In this document: positions 46,327-54,988 of the stretch, piece by piece
Layout of the letters: the number at the start of each line of letters is the position of its first letter
How positions within the stretch are numbered: the first letter of the stretch is position 1
DNA from: Nocardioides massiliensis
GTDB taxonomy: Bacteria > Actinomycetota > Actinomycetes > Propionibacteriales > Nocardioidaceae
DNA: 64,000 nt
Direction: 5' to 3'
Assembly: GCF_030811215.1 (NCBI RefSeq)
Contig: NZ_JAUSQM010000001.1
Span: forward strand, 1,302,001-1,366,000
Notes under the pieces: generated by a model
Database searches by the model: none
Told to the model about the DNA's origin: nothing
Seen by the model: only the letters and a program-made list of their open reading frames with translations
Program-made: the position numbers and the translations under genes

Positions 46327-47544
46327 ATGAGCGACGACGGCGCCGCCAAGCATCCACGGCCGAGCCAGGTGAGCCTGGCCGGCTGGGTGACGGTGAGCGC
46401 CTCGGTGCTGCTGCTGTTCGCGCTCTTCGAGGACATGTCGGGCCTGCGCAGCCTCGCGCTGCGCGAGGGCGTGACGGAGTACCTCGCCGAGCCGCCCGGC
46501 AGCAGCCTCGCGCTCGACGTCGACCAGGTGCTCACCCTGTTGCGGGTGGGGCTGATGGCCGCCGGCGCCTGTGCCGCGGCCTCGCTGGTGCTGGGCATCC
46601 ACGTGCTCAAGGGCAACAAGGGTGCGCGGATCGCGTTGGTCCTGCCGGCGGTCTACCTCTTCCTCTGTGCCCTGCTGGCACCGATGACCGGCAGCTTCTT
46701 GGCCGTCATGATCTCCGTCTCCGCCGTTCTGCTGTGGTCGCGCCCGGCCAACGACTGGTTCGCCGGCAGGCCTCCCCTCACGCGAAAGGACCTGACGATG
46801 TCCGAGCAGTACCCCGGCCGACGTCCCGACGAGCACCAGCCCGGCCAGCAGCCGCCCCAGCCGCAGCCGCCCGCCTACGAGCAGCAGCCCCAGCAGCCCC
46901 CGGCGTACGAGCAGCAGCCCTACGGCCAGCCGGCGTACCCCCAGCCCGGCCAGCAACCCGGCCAGCAGCCCGGCCAGCCCTACGGCCAGCAGCCCTACCA
47001 GCCCTGGCCGGGAGCGGCGCCCAGCGGCGGTCAGCGCCCCGACAAGCGGCCCGGCACGGTCACCGCGGCCGCGTGGTTGACCTGGGTGTTCACCTCGATC
47101 ACCGCGCTCTTCGCCACGGTGATGGTGGGGGTCTTCGCCGCCGCGTCCGACGAGATCGTCGACGAGCTGCGCGCCGACCCGGTCTGGACCGACCTGCAGG
47201 GGCAGCTCGACGCGGCCGGCCTCACCATCGACGACCTCACCACGATGATGCTGGTCGGCGGGATCGTCGTGCTCATCTGGTGCCTGGTCGCCTTCGTGGT
47301 CGCGATCTTCGCCTTCCGTCGCCAGAACTGGGCGCGGATCGTGCTGGTCGTGTCGGCTGCCGTGAGCGCCCTGGTCTGCCTCGTCACGATCGCCTCGTTC
47401 GTCACCGTGGTGCCGCTCGCCGCCTCGATCGCGACGATCGTGCTGCTCTTCGTCGGTGGCGCGAACGACTGGTACGCCCGTCGGGGCGCCCCGGGCGGCT
47501 ACGGCCAGGGCCAGGGACCGCAGGAGCCGCCGCGCCCCTGGTGA
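46327..47544 (+). CDS. Membrane protein made of two related halves
   Basis: 405 residues. Residues 1-155 have four membrane helices and end ANDWFAGR; residues about 158-235 are a Gln/Pro/Tyr-rich linker; residues 240-385 again have four helices and end GANDWYARRG. The two halves look like copies of the same unit (each with a large helix pair, a variable loop, then two helices). ATG 46798 after AAAGGA could be a second start producing the C-terminal half alone. Begins 32 bases after clpB, so it could be co-transcribed. Family: actinobacterial DUF with Pro/Gln-rich linker; function unknown. Confidence 0.65.
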   Translation: MSDDGAAKHPRPSQVSLAGWVTVSASVLLLFALFEDMSGLRSLALREGVTEYLAEPPGSSLALDVDQVLTLLRVGLMAAGACAAASLVLGIHVLKGNKGARIALVLPAVYLFLCALLAPMTGSFLAVMISVSAVLLWSRPANDWFAGRPPLTRKDLTMSEQYPGRRPDEHQPGQQPPQPQPPAYEQQPQQPPAYEQQPYGQPAYPQPGQQPGQQPGQPYGQQPYQPWPGAAPSGGQRPDKRPGTVTAAAWLTWVFTSITALFATVMVGVFAAASDEIVDELRADPVWTDLQGQLDAAGLTIDDLTTMMLVGGIVVLIWCLVAFVVAIFAFRRQNWARIVLVVSAAVSALVCLVTIASFVTVVPLAASIATIVLLFVGGANDWYARRGAPGGYGQGQGPQEPPRPW

Positions 47545-47553
47545 GCGCGCGCC

Positions 47554-48720
47554 TCAGGCGTGCAGGTCGGCGGCGAGCAGCCGCTCGATGCCGGCGTCGA
47601 TGAGGCCGGTGTCCTTGCAGAACGCCCAGCGCACGAGGTGGCGTCCCTCGTCGAGGTCGTCGTAGAAGACCTGCGACGGGATCGCCACGACGCCGGCCCG
47701 CTCGGGCAGGGCGAGGCAGAAGGCGCGGGAGTCGGCGTGGCCGTAGCGGCGTACGTCGGTGGTGACGAAGTAGGTGCCCTGGGGCACGTGGACGTCGACA
47801 TCGAGCTGGCGCAGCCCGGCGCACAGCCGGTCGCGCTTCTCGGCGAGCTCGGCCGCGAGCGCGACGTGGAAGCCCTCCTCCTGGCGCAGCGCGTGTGCGA
47901 TCGCGGGCTGCAGCGGTGCGCCCGAGGAGAACGACAGCCACTGCTTGGCGCCCTCGACCGCGCGCACCAGCTCGGCCGGTCCGGTCACCCAGCCGACCTT
48001 CCAACCGGTGAAGGAGAAGGTCTTGCCGGCGCTGGAGATCGTCAGCGTGCGCTCGGCCATCCCGGGCAGCGTCGCCAGCGGCACGTGCGCGTGGCCGTCG
48101 AAGGTCAGGTGCTCGTAGACCTCGTCGGTCACCACCACCAGGTCGTGGGCCTGGGCGATCTCGGCGATGAGTGCCCGCTCCTCGGCGTCGAGGACGCGCC
48201 CGGTCGGGTTGTGGGGGGAGTTGACGAGCAGGAGCTTGGCGCGCGGCCCGACCGCGGCCTCGAGCGCCTCGCGCTCGACCCGGAAGTCCGGGGCGCGCAG
48301 CGTCACGGGTCGGCGTACGCCGCCTGCCATCTGGATCATCGCGGTGTAGGAGTCGTAGTAGGGCTCGAGCACCACGACCTCGTCGCGCGGGTCGACGAGC
48401 CCCAGCAGCGCCGCGGCGATCGCCTCGGTCGCCCCCGTGGACACCGTCACCTCGCTCGCGGGGTCCCACGTGAGGCCGTAGTGGCGCTTCTGGTGCTCGA
48501 CCACGGCCTCCCGCAGCTCGGGTACGCCGGAGCCCGGCGCGTACTGGTTGCGTCCGGCGCGCAGGGCCTCGACGGCAGCCTCGACGACCGAGGCCGGCCC
48601 GTCGACGTCGGGGAACCCCTGGCCGAGGTTGATCGCGTCGGTCCGCACCGCGAGCGCGGACATCTCGGTGAAGATCGTCGGCCGGATGCCGGCCAACCGG
48701 GCGGCGGCGCGTCCACTCAT
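47554..48720 (-). CDS. Class I/II PLP-dependent aminotransferase
   Basis: 388 residues, fold type I. INLGQGFPD at the start, VSTGATEAIAAALL, NSPHNPTGRV and the PLP Lys in SSAGKTFSFTGWKVGW. The set is typical of the group with N-succinyldiaminopimelate (DapC-like), kynurenine and methionine aminotransferases. In actinobacteria a close relative is used for lysine/diaminopimelate synthesis, but the substrate cannot be fixed here. It converges on the duplicated membrane protein gene with a 9-base gap. Confidence 0.9.
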   Translation of the reverse strand: MSGRAAARLAGIRPTIFTEMSALAVRTDAINLGQGFPDVDGPASVVEAAVEALRAGRNQYAPGSGVPELREAVVEHQKRHYGLTWDPASEVTVSTGATEAIAAALLGLVDPRDEVVVLEPYYDSYTAMIQMAGGVRRPVTLRAPDFRVEREALEAAVGPRAKLLLVNSPHNPTGRVLDAEERALIAEIAQAHDLVVVTDEVYEHLTFDGHAHVPLATLPGMAERTLTISSAGKTFSFTGWKVGWVTGPAELVRAVEGAKQWLSFSSGAPLQPAIAHALRQEEGFHVALAAELAEKRDRLCAGLRQLDVDVHVPQGTYFVTTDVRRYGHADSRAFCLALPERAGVVAIPSQVFYDDLDEGRHLVRWAFCKDTGLIDAGIERLLAADLHA

Positions 48721-48757
48721 GCCACCCGACTCTAGGCCGACGGGCCACAATGGGGCC

Positions 48758-49429
48758 GTGACCACGGCTGCGACCCCTCCCCGCACCCGGCGCCGTGGGG
48801 CGTCGTACTGGATCGGGATCGCGCTGGTGCTCGCGGGCCTGGGCATCCTCGGCTACCTCGCGTGGCAGCTGTTCGGCACCAACGTCGTCGCCGAGCGCGA
48901 GCACAAGCGCCTGGTCGAGCAGACCGAGCAGGCCTGGGCCGAGCCGGGGCCGGTGCCGACCGGCGACGTCACCGCGCTCGTGCGGATCCCGCGGTTCGGT
49001 GACGACTACGTCGTCCCGGTGCTGGAGGGGATCGACGACGACGTCCTGCGCCGCGGCTTCGGGCACTTCGAGCACAGTGCCGAGGCCGGCGAGGTCGGCA
49101 ACTACGCGATCGCCGGCCACCGGATCACCCATGGCGAGCCGCTGGCCGACATGCCCGAGCTGCGTCCCGGCGACGAGGTCATCGTCGAGACCCGCGAGGC
49201 GACCCACACCTACGTCCTCGACACCGACCCCAACGAGCTGATCGTGACGTTCGAGGACACCTGGGTCGTCGACGCGCTGCCCACCAACCCCGACCCGGGC
49301 GGGGTCCAGCCTGAGCAGGCCGAGGACCAGCGGCTGATCACGCTGACCACCTGTGCCGAGCTGTTCCGCACCGCCGACCGGATGATCGCCTTCGGCCACC
49401 TCGTCGAGACGGTGCCGCGCAAGCCCTAA
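48758..49429 (+). CDS. Class E sortase
   Basis: 223 residues. One N-terminal membrane helix (about 17-38, WIGIALVLAGLGILGYLAW), then the sortase barrel with catalytic His in AIAGHRITHG, Cys in ITLTTCAELF and the Arg shortly after in TADRMIAFGH. Class E sortases join LAxTG-type proteins to the wall of actinobacteria. GTG 48758 is the first reasonable start, 37 bases from the divergent aminotransferase. No sortase substrate with a clear sorting motif is in the window. Confidence 0.92.
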   Translation: MTTAATPPRTRRRGASYWIGIALVLAGLGILGYLAWQLFGTNVVAEREHKRLVEQTEQAWAEPGPVPTGDVTALVRIPRFGDDYVVPVLEGIDDDVLRRGFGHFEHSAEAGEVGNYAIAGHRITHGEPLADMPELRPGDEVIVETREATHTYVLDTDPNELIVTFEDTWVVDALPTNPDPGGVQPEQAEDQRLITLTTCAELFRTADRMIAFGHLVETVPRKP

Positions 49430-49438
49430 GAGTGCTGG

Positions 49439-49885
49439 TCAGGGCAGCTGCGCGGGCGGGGTGCCGTCGCCGGGCTGCGGGCCGTAGCGCTCGCGCAGGC
49501 TCGCGGTATCGGTGAGCCGGAGCGCCGAGGCGTTGTAGGCCCGGTTGGTCGCGGGGTCGACCACGGAGACCCCGAGACCGGCGTCGGGCTCGCCCTGCCG
49601 CAGGATCGCGTACGTCGCGTCGAGCGTCGCGACCGGATCGACCCGCGCGCCGGGCTCGAGCTGCACCTCGCCGCGGTAGGTCCGTCCGCCGCTGAAGGTG
49701 TCGGAGAAGACGACGTCGGCCTCCGCCACGCCGGGCAGCTGCTCGATCTGCGTGACCAGCTCGGTCTCGCTCAGCGGCGTGTAGTCGGCCACCGGGTCCT
49801 CCTCCTGACCGCCGCACGCGGTCATCAGTACGAGTGCCAGGACGAGTCCCACGCTGCTGCCGACTCGGCGGCTCAAGCTCGTCAC
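49439..49885 (-). CDS. Putative lipoprotein
   Basis: 148 residues with a lipoprotein signal peptide (LMTAC, Cys about residue 24). The domain after it is small, alpha/beta (LVTQIEQLPGVAEADVVFSD, VDPVATLDATYAILRQ), like surface-exposed sensor lipoproteins. GTG 49885 overlaps the stop of the hydrolase-like gene upstream (GTGA), so it ends the four-gene WXG100-type cassette. Function unknown. Confidence 0.7.
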   Translation of the reverse strand: MTSLSRRVGSSVGLVLALVLMTACGGQEEDPVADYTPLSETELVTQIEQLPGVAEADVVFSDTFSGGRTYRGEVQLEPGARVDPVATLDATYAILRQGEPDAGLGVSVVDPATNRAYNASALRLTDTASLRERYGPQPGDGTPPAQLP

Positions 49886-51327
49886 GGGTGCCCCGGGGCG
49901 ACCTCGAAGACCAGGGCCGGGTCCGTGACCCCGGCGCTGGGGACGAACGCCGCGGAGTCCTCGAGCCACTGGTCGACCGAGGCCTGCAGGTCGGGCGGCA
50001 GGGTGCCGGGTCGCTGCGCCCCCGCGCCGGTCTCCGCGTAGTCGTCGAGGCCGTGGGCCTCCGCGATCGGCGACTGCTGGCCGTCGAAGGCACTGTCGGG
50101 CAGGTCGCGCACGATCGTGGTCCAGTTCGGCCGGTCGGGGTTGTCGGCGGCGTCGAGCTTGGGTACGGCGTCCTCGGCGTGCTCGATCGCGAGGACGGCG
50201 ACGTCGTCGGGGATGGGGAACCGACCGATCGGCGACCCGGCTGTGAGGACGCTGTCGATGCCGAACTCGCGCTGGAGCGCGGGGTCGCTGGCGATCGCGG
50301 CGGCGATGATGCCGCCCTGGCTGTGGCCCATGAGCATCACCGGGTGCGCAGAGCTCAACCCCGCGTCGCGCATGGCCTGGGCGACCGCCTCGGTGATGAT
50401 CGCGCGCTCCTGTTGGGTCATCAGGGTGACGTTGCTGGTCAGGTCGTAGCGGTTCGCCGGGTCGGCGACGGGGTCCCACACCTGGGTGCCGGGGATCTGG
50501 ACGACGTACGCCGTCTGCCCGTCGCGCTGCACCGGCAGGATGTGCACCCGCGGCACCTGCACCTCGGTGCCGTCGCCGAGCACGACGGTGCGGTAGGCCT
50601 GGTCGCGCTCGAGGAGCAGCAGCTGCTCGATGAAGCGGTCGCCGGTGAGGTCGTAGGCGTGCCCCTCCGGACCCCGGTCGAAGGCGAAGGGGACGTCGTC
50701 GCGCAGCAGGCCGAAGCGTGCGGCCAGGGCCTGCAGCCCGATGATCGCGTCCTCATAGTCACCGGTCGGCCAGCGTCCGTCGGTGCCGAGCAGCACGGCG
50801 AGCGGACCCAACAGCGCCAGCGCGCTGCCCTGCAGCAGGCCGGGCGCCATCGTGGTGAGGGCGTCGAGCAGCCACGGGTGGTCGTCGAGGTTCTCATAGA
50901 GCAGGTAGCCGGTGATGCCGGTGCCGAGCGGGTTCAGCAGCAGCGAGCCGAGCAGGGCGGGGCCGGCGACGAACCCGGCGGCCGTCCACAGGTCCTCCTC
51001 CAGCTCGGCGAGGAGCTCGTCGGTCGCGCGGTAGAGCTCGACACCTTCGCGGACGACCTTCGCGAACGCCTCGAGCTCGACGCCCTCCCAGTCGGCGCCG
51101 CCCGGCGCGATCGTGGCGAGGGCGAGCGAGCCCTCGACCACGGCGACCTTGTCGGCGGCGACCACGAGTGCCTCGGCGAGGTGGGGGCTGAACGCCACCG
51201 CGCGCACCTCGCCACCGGCCTCCCGCAGGACGTCGGCGCTGAGGTCGAGGCGATCGGCGACCGCCAGCATGTCGTCGTAGCGCGCGGTGATCCCGCCAGC
51301 GCCGCCGTGTCCGTCGTACTCGCCCAT
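49882..51327 (-). CDS. WXG100-like helical domain fused to alpha/beta hydrolase
   Basis: 481 residues. Residues 1-115 are helical with WXG100/ESX-like character (ITARYDDMLAVADRLDLSAD). A hydrophobic region (about 115-185, TAAGFVAGPALLGSLLLNPL) may insert into membranes. From about 250 an alpha/beta hydrolase follows with nucleophile elbow MGHSQGG, similar to PE-PPE-type and cutinase-like esterases; a later Asp/His (AIEHAEDAVPKLD) could complete the triad. Start ATG 51327 overlaps the upstream stop. Likely a type VII-like secreted esterase or effector, inferred from fold and neighbours. Confidence 0.7.
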   Translation of the reverse strand: MGEYDGHGGAGGITARYDDMLAVADRLDLSADVLREAGGEVRAVAFSPHLAEALVVAADKVAVVEGSLALATIAPGGADWEGVELEAFAKVVREGVELYRATDELLAELEEDLWTAAGFVAGPALLGSLLLNPLGTGITGYLLYENLDDHPWLLDALTTMAPGLLQGSALALLGPLAVLLGTDGRWPTGDYEDAIIGLQALAARFGLLRDDVPFAFDRGPEGHAYDLTGDRFIEQLLLLERDQAYRTVVLGDGTEVQVPRVHILPVQRDGQTAYVVQIPGTQVWDPVADPANRYDLTSNVTLMTQQERAIITEAVAQAMRDAGLSSAHPVMLMGHSQGGIIAAAIASDPALQREFGIDSVLTAGSPIGRFPIPDDVAVLAIEHAEDAVPKLDAADNPDRPNWTTIVRDLPDSAFDGQQSPIAEAHGLDDYAETGAGAQRPGTLPPDLQASVDQWLEDSAAFVPSAGVTDPALVFEVAPGHP

Positions 51328-52124
51328 CAGCTCCCCCGTCCGTCGCGCCGGTCGCGTGCGAGGCGCGTCGCGCGCTCGGCGGCGCCGGCGATCGCGGTCG
51401 TCAACACGTCGCGCAGGTCGTCGAGGCCCACCCGGCGGTGGTGGACACCGGCGGCGTCGACGCTGGTCTCGACCCAGCCGTCGGTGCCGAGCAGCAGACG
51501 CAGCACCTGCGAGGAGCTCCCGGGTGCGCTGAGGGCCAGGCTGAACTCCCCGCGCAGGGTGGCCAGCGAGGTGAGGAGGGCCGGCGGCTCCTCGGTGCCG
51601 AGCTGGGCGCACACGGCGCGGACGACAGCCTGGTCGTCGGCGCGCAGCGCGCGCACCAAGGTGGCGGTCAGCTCGGGGGGACAGCTGACCGGGACGACGT
51701 CGGGCCGGGGTGCCGCGGCGGCCTCCGCGCGGGCGGGCAGCAGGCGCAGCACCTCGTCGACCAGCTGGCTCGCCGGAAGGAGTGAGACCTCGGGGTCGGG
51801 GGCCAGGCCGATCGGCTGGTCCGGATCCGGCGTCGCGACGAGCCGGCGTACGACGCTCGCCGCGCCGGTCAGGTCGGAGGCCAGCGCGAAGGTGATCCCG
51901 GCCTGTCCGCGGGACGCCAGGCCGTGCATGCGCAGCCAGCCGCCGGTCAGCATCCGTGCCGCGGCCGTCAGGTCGGCGTTGTCGTCTGCAGCGTCCTCGC
52001 CCGGGAGTGGGCGGGCTGTGGCGGGGAGCTGCTCGGCGACGTCGCTGGGGACCGCCGCACGCCAGGCGTCCTCGGACACGATCCGCCGGTACGCCGTCAG
52101 GGCCGCGCTCCCTGCCCCGCTCAC
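51327..52124 (-). CDS. Hypothetical protein of the WXG100 cassette
   Basis: 265 residues, alpha/beta, no signal or membrane helix. A C-terminal segment (TSLATLRGEFSLALSAPGSS, then LLLGTDGWVETSVDAAG) recalls EspG-type ESX chaperones, which bind secreted effectors, but the match is weak. GTG 52124 overlaps the stop of the WXG100-like gene, and its own stop overlaps the hydrolase start, so it sits between a small WXG100-like protein and the hydrolase. Role as a chaperone is a guess. Confidence 0.5.
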   Translation of the reverse strand: MSGAGSAALTAYRRIVSEDAWRAAVPSDVAEQLPATARPLPGEDAADDNADLTAAARMLTGGWLRMHGLASRGQAGITFALASDLTGAASVVRRLVATPDPDQPIGLAPDPEVSLLPASQLVDEVLRLLPARAEAAAAPRPDVVPVSCPPELTATLVRALRADDQAVVRAVCAQLGTEEPPALLTSLATLRGEFSLALSAPGSSSQVLRLLLGTDGWVETSVDAAGVHHRRVGLDDLRDVLTTAIAGAAERATRLARDRRDGRGS

Positions 52125-52522
52125 CAGGGCATCCGATCGCGCGCGAAGCCGACGAGGTCCTCGGCGTAGTCCCAGGTCCGGCGTGCCCCGTCCTCCACCC
52201 CGTCCGTCAGCGCGTCGACGGTGTCGTCCCAGGCGTCCTTCGCCGCGTTCCACGCCTCGAGCAGCGCACCCTGGCGGCTCTCGAGCGTCTGCGCCAGGGT
52301 GTCGAGGTCGTCGGCGGCGTCGTCGAAGCGGCGTGCGACGGTCTCGAAGGCCGCGGCGTGGTCGGCGAGCCGGTCGCGGTAGGTGTCGGCCGCCGCGCTC
52401 ACCCACGCGATGCCGGCGCCGTCGCGCACCAGCAGCGCCTCGGCGCGGACCGTCGCGGCCTCGTCGCGCACCCGGCGAGCGAGTGCGCGGATGTCGTGTG
52501 GATCTCCCCCCGGCAGAACCAT
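52121..52522 (-). CDS. WXG100/ESAT-6-like protein
   Basis: 133 residues, two predicted long helices with WVS (WxG-like turn) near residue 40 in GAGIAWVSAAADTYRDRLAD, followed by a second helix with AETFETVARRFDDAADDL-like heptads and a C-terminal W-rich end. Members pair up and are exported by type VII (ESX) systems. Start ATG 52522; first gene of the leftward cassette and divergent from pyrE, 56 bases away. It is longer than the usual 100 residues. Confidence 0.68.
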   Translation of the reverse strand: MVLPGGDPHDIRALARRVRDEAATVRAEALLVRDGAGIAWVSAAADTYRDRLADHAAAFETVARRFDDAADDLDTLAQTLESRQGALLEAWNAAKDAWDDTVDALTDGVEDGARRTWDYAEDLVGFARDRMPW

Positions 52523-52578
52523 GCCCTCGAGTATGTCCCGGATCGGCGGATGACGACACCCTTCCCTACGCTGACGCC

Positions 52579-53142
52579 ATGGCTGCCCCGACTGACACCG
52601 CCCCCCGCGCCGCGCTGGCCGAGCAGATCCGCACGAAGGCCGTCGTCCACGGTCGGGTGACGCTGTCCTCGGGCAAGGAGGCCGACTACTACGTCGACCT
52701 GCGCCGCGTCACCCTCGACGCGGAGGCCGCGCCGCTCGTCGGTCAGGTGATGCTCGACCTCACCGCGGACCTGGAGTACGACGCCGTCGGCGGGCTGACG
52801 CTCGGTGCCGACCCGGTGGCGACCGCGATGCTGCACGCGGCCGCGGCCCGGGGCCGGCGGCTGGACGCGTTCGTCGTGCGCAAGGCGGAGAAGGCGCACG
52901 GCATGCAGCGCCGCGTCGAGGGTCCGGACGTCGCAGGACGCCGGGTGCTCGCCGTCGAGGACACCTCCACCACCGGCGGATCCGTGCTCACCGCGGTCGA
53001 GGCGCTCGAGGAGGCCGGGGCGGAGGTCGTCGCGGTCGCGGTGATCGTCGACCGCGGCACGGGCGCCCAGGAGCGGGTCGAGGCCGAGTCGGGCGTCGGG
53101 TACCGCGCGGCGTACGGACTCGCGGACCTGGGTCTCGCGTGA
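52579..53142 (+). CDS. pyrE: Orotate phosphoribosyltransferase
   Basis: 187 residues. The PRPP loop is VLAVEDTSTTGGSVLTAVEA, TLSSGKEADYYVDLRRVTLD is the PyrE N-terminal signature, and LGADPVATAM and FVVRKAEKAHGMQR follow. It makes orotidine-5'-phosphate in pyrimidine synthesis. GTG of the next gene overlaps its stop. Its place near clpB and a SpoU methylase matches M. tuberculosis gene order, from memory. Confidence 0.97.
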   Translation: MAAPTDTAPRAALAEQIRTKAVVHGRVTLSSGKEADYYVDLRRVTLDAEAAPLVGQVMLDLTADLEYDAVGGLTLGADPVATAMLHAAAARGRRLDAFVVRKAEKAHGMQRRVEGPDVAGRRVLAVEDTSTTGGSVLTAVEALEEAGAEVVAVAVIVDRGTGAQERVEAESGVGYRAAYGLADLGLA

Positions 53143-54110
53143 GCACCGCCCGTCCGGAGCCGGCGGCGATCCGCCGCCGTCCCCCGTTGCGGGGTGCCCT
53201 CGACCTGGTGCGTGGCTTCCTGATCGGCATGGCCGAGCTCGTGCCTGGGGTCTCCGGCGGAACGGTTGCCCTCGTCACCGGCGTCTACGACGAGCTGATC
53301 GACTCCGCTAGCCACGTGCTCGGAGCGCTGCGCGCGCTCGTCCGCGGTCCCGACCGGTGGTCGCGGGCGCGCGCCGAGCTGGCGCGCAGCGACTGGTGGC
53401 TGCTGGGGCCGGTGTTCGCCGGCATGGTCGCTGCGGTCCTCACGATGGCCGGGGTGATGGGCGCCTTCGTCGGCGACCACCCCGAGCACGCCCGCGGACT
53501 GTTCCTCGGGCTGGTGGCGGCGAGCGTGGCGGTGCCGCTGATGCTGCTGCCGCCGCGCGCCGGCGGGCCGCGGCGCGGTCTGGACGTCCTCTGCGTGGTG
53601 GGCGGCGCGGTCGCCGCGTTCCTCCTCACCGGTCTCGCCGGTGGCCGCGAGGTCGAGGAACCCGCCCTGGTCTGGGTCTTCCTCGCCGCCGCGGTCGCGA
53701 TCTGTGCGCTCGTCGTGCCCGGCATCTCCGGCTCGTTCTTCCTGCTGGCCGTCGGGCTCTATGCCCCGACGCTGGCCGCCGTCGACGAGCGCAACCTGGT
53801 CTACATCGCGGTCTTCGCCGCAGGTGCGGCCGTGGGGCTCGGATCGTTCGTCCAGCTTCTGCGCTATCTCCTCGACCACCGGCGGCGTACGACGCTGCTG
53901 GTGATGGCCGGACTGATGGTCGGCTCGCTGCGCGCGCTGTGGCCGTGGCAGGAGGGGCAGTCCGAGGTCGACGGCGAGGCGAAGGGCGCCGGGACGATGG
54001 TCGCGCCCTATGACCCGCTCGGCGGTCCGGTGCTGCTGGCGCTGCTCGGTGCTGCGATCGTCGTCGTCCTGATCCTGGTCGAGCGTCGCGCCGCGGCCAG
54101 GGCCGCGTGA
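53139..54110 (+). CDS. DUF368 undecaprenyl-phosphate translocase-like protein
   Basis: 323 residues, about 9-10 membrane helices. The two DUF368 signatures are present: FLIGMAELVPGVSGGTVALV near the start and VPGISGSFFLLAVGLY in the second half. DUF368 (PopT) proteins return undecaprenyl phosphate across the membrane, so carrier lipid made free by glycan polymerisation could be recycled; the exopolysaccharide locus 16 kb away uses the same carrier. GTG 53139 overlaps the pyrE stop and its stop overlaps the next start. Confidence 0.88.
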   Translation: MSTARPEPAAIRRRPPLRGALDLVRGFLIGMAELVPGVSGGTVALVTGVYDELIDSASHVLGALRALVRGPDRWSRARAELARSDWWLLGPVFAGMVAAVLTMAGVMGAFVGDHPEHARGLFLGLVAASVAVPLMLLPPRAGGPRRGLDVLCVVGGAVAAFLLTGLAGGREVEEPALVWVFLAAAVAICALVVPGISGSFFLLAVGLYAPTLAAVDERNLVYIAVFAAGAAVGLGSFVQLLRYLLDHRRRTTLLVMAGLMVGSLRALWPWQEGQSEVDGEAKGAGTMVAPYDPLGGPVLLALLGAAIVVVLILVERRAAARAA

Positions 54111-54799
54111 GCGAGGAGCCGCGGGCGCCGTACGACCCGATGCCGCACGGCCCCGAGCAGGTCGGGGTCGGGCCCTGGCCGGGTGGCCGGGAGGCGTGGC
54201 CGGCCGGTGACCAGTGGGACCCCGAGCTGCTCGCCCACGGCGACCGGCGCAACGTCGTCGACCGCTACCGCTACTGGCGCCTCGAGGCGATCGTCGCCGA
54301 CCTCGACACCCGCCGCCACGACTTCCATGTCGCGATCGAGAACTGGCAGCACGACTTCAACATCGGCACCGTCGTGCGCACGGCCAACGCCTTCCTCGCC
54401 GCGGAGGTGCACATCGTCGGCAACCGGCGGTGGAACCGGCGCGGCGCGATGGTGACCGACCGCTACCAGCATCTGCGCCACCACGCGGACGTGCCGGCGC
54501 TGGCGGCGTACCTCGCCGAGCGTGGGGTCGAGCTGCTCGGCATCGACAACCTGCCGGGCTCCGAGCCGCTCGAGACGATGGAGCTGCCGCGCCAGGCGTG
54601 CTTCCTGTTCGGCCAGGAGGGACCCGGGCTCTCCGCCCAGGCGCGCGAGGTCTGCGACCGGACGTTCTCGATCGCACAGTTCGGCTCGACGCGCTCGATC
54701 AACGCCTCGGCTGCCGCCGCGATCGCGATGCACTCCTGGGTACGCCGCCACGCCGACCTCGCCGGGGATGCGGCCTGGCGGGGCGGCGGACCGTCCTAG
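54107..54799 (+). CDS. SpoU-family RNA 2'-O-methyltransferase
   Basis: 230 residues, SPOUT fold. Motif 1 NIGTVVRTANAF, motif 2 FLFGQEGPGLS and motif 3 STRSINASAAAAIAM give the trefoil-knot AdoMet site. It methylates ribose in tRNA or rRNA. Overlaps the DUF368 gene by four bases (GTGA). From memory it corresponds to Rv0380c, next to pyrE in M. tuberculosis. The first 50 residues are an extra Gly/Pro-rich extension. Confidence 0.93.
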   Translation: MSEEPRAPYDPMPHGPEQVGVGPWPGGREAWPAGDQWDPELLAHGDRRNVVDRYRYWRLEAIVADLDTRRHDFHVAIENWQHDFNIGTVVRTANAFLAAEVHIVGNRRWNRRGAMVTDRYQHLRHHADVPALAAYLAERGVELLGIDNLPGSEPLETMELPRQACFLFGQEGPGLSAQAREVCDRTFSIAQFGSTRSINASAAAAIAMHSWVRRHADLAGDAAWRGGGPS

Positions 54800-54913
54800 T
54801 CCGTCCTGGCCGGGGTCACCGGCGGTCGTCTTGCGGATACCTTGCTGAGATCCGCGCCACAGATGTCCGGAAATGGGCCCGGTCGGTTGGACGCATGAGG
54901 AATGATGGAGCCA

Positions 54914-54948
54914 GCGCGTCGGGGTGATGGAGGGTCACCCCGGCGCGC
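54914..54948 (+). terminator. 14-bp hairpin between convergent genes
   Basis: 54914-54927 pairs with 54935-54948 (one G-T pair) around a 7-base loop, then CTTTGCG. It lies between the SpoU methylase (+) and the carboxypeptidase (-), so it can stop both transcripts. The rest of the 189-base gap shows nothing else. Confidence 0.6.
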
Positions 54949-54988
54949 CTTTGCGTTCGCGGGTTGCGGTGCGGTGCGGGTCGCTGGG

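Noticed and set aside
43640-46357. 905-codon frame antisense to clpB
   Set aside because: Shadow of clpB third-position GC; no homology-like motifs and it covers the HAIR promoter.
49439-52522. Complete type VII secretion system
   Set aside because: No EccB, EccC, EccD or mycosin gene is in the window; only substrate-like genes.
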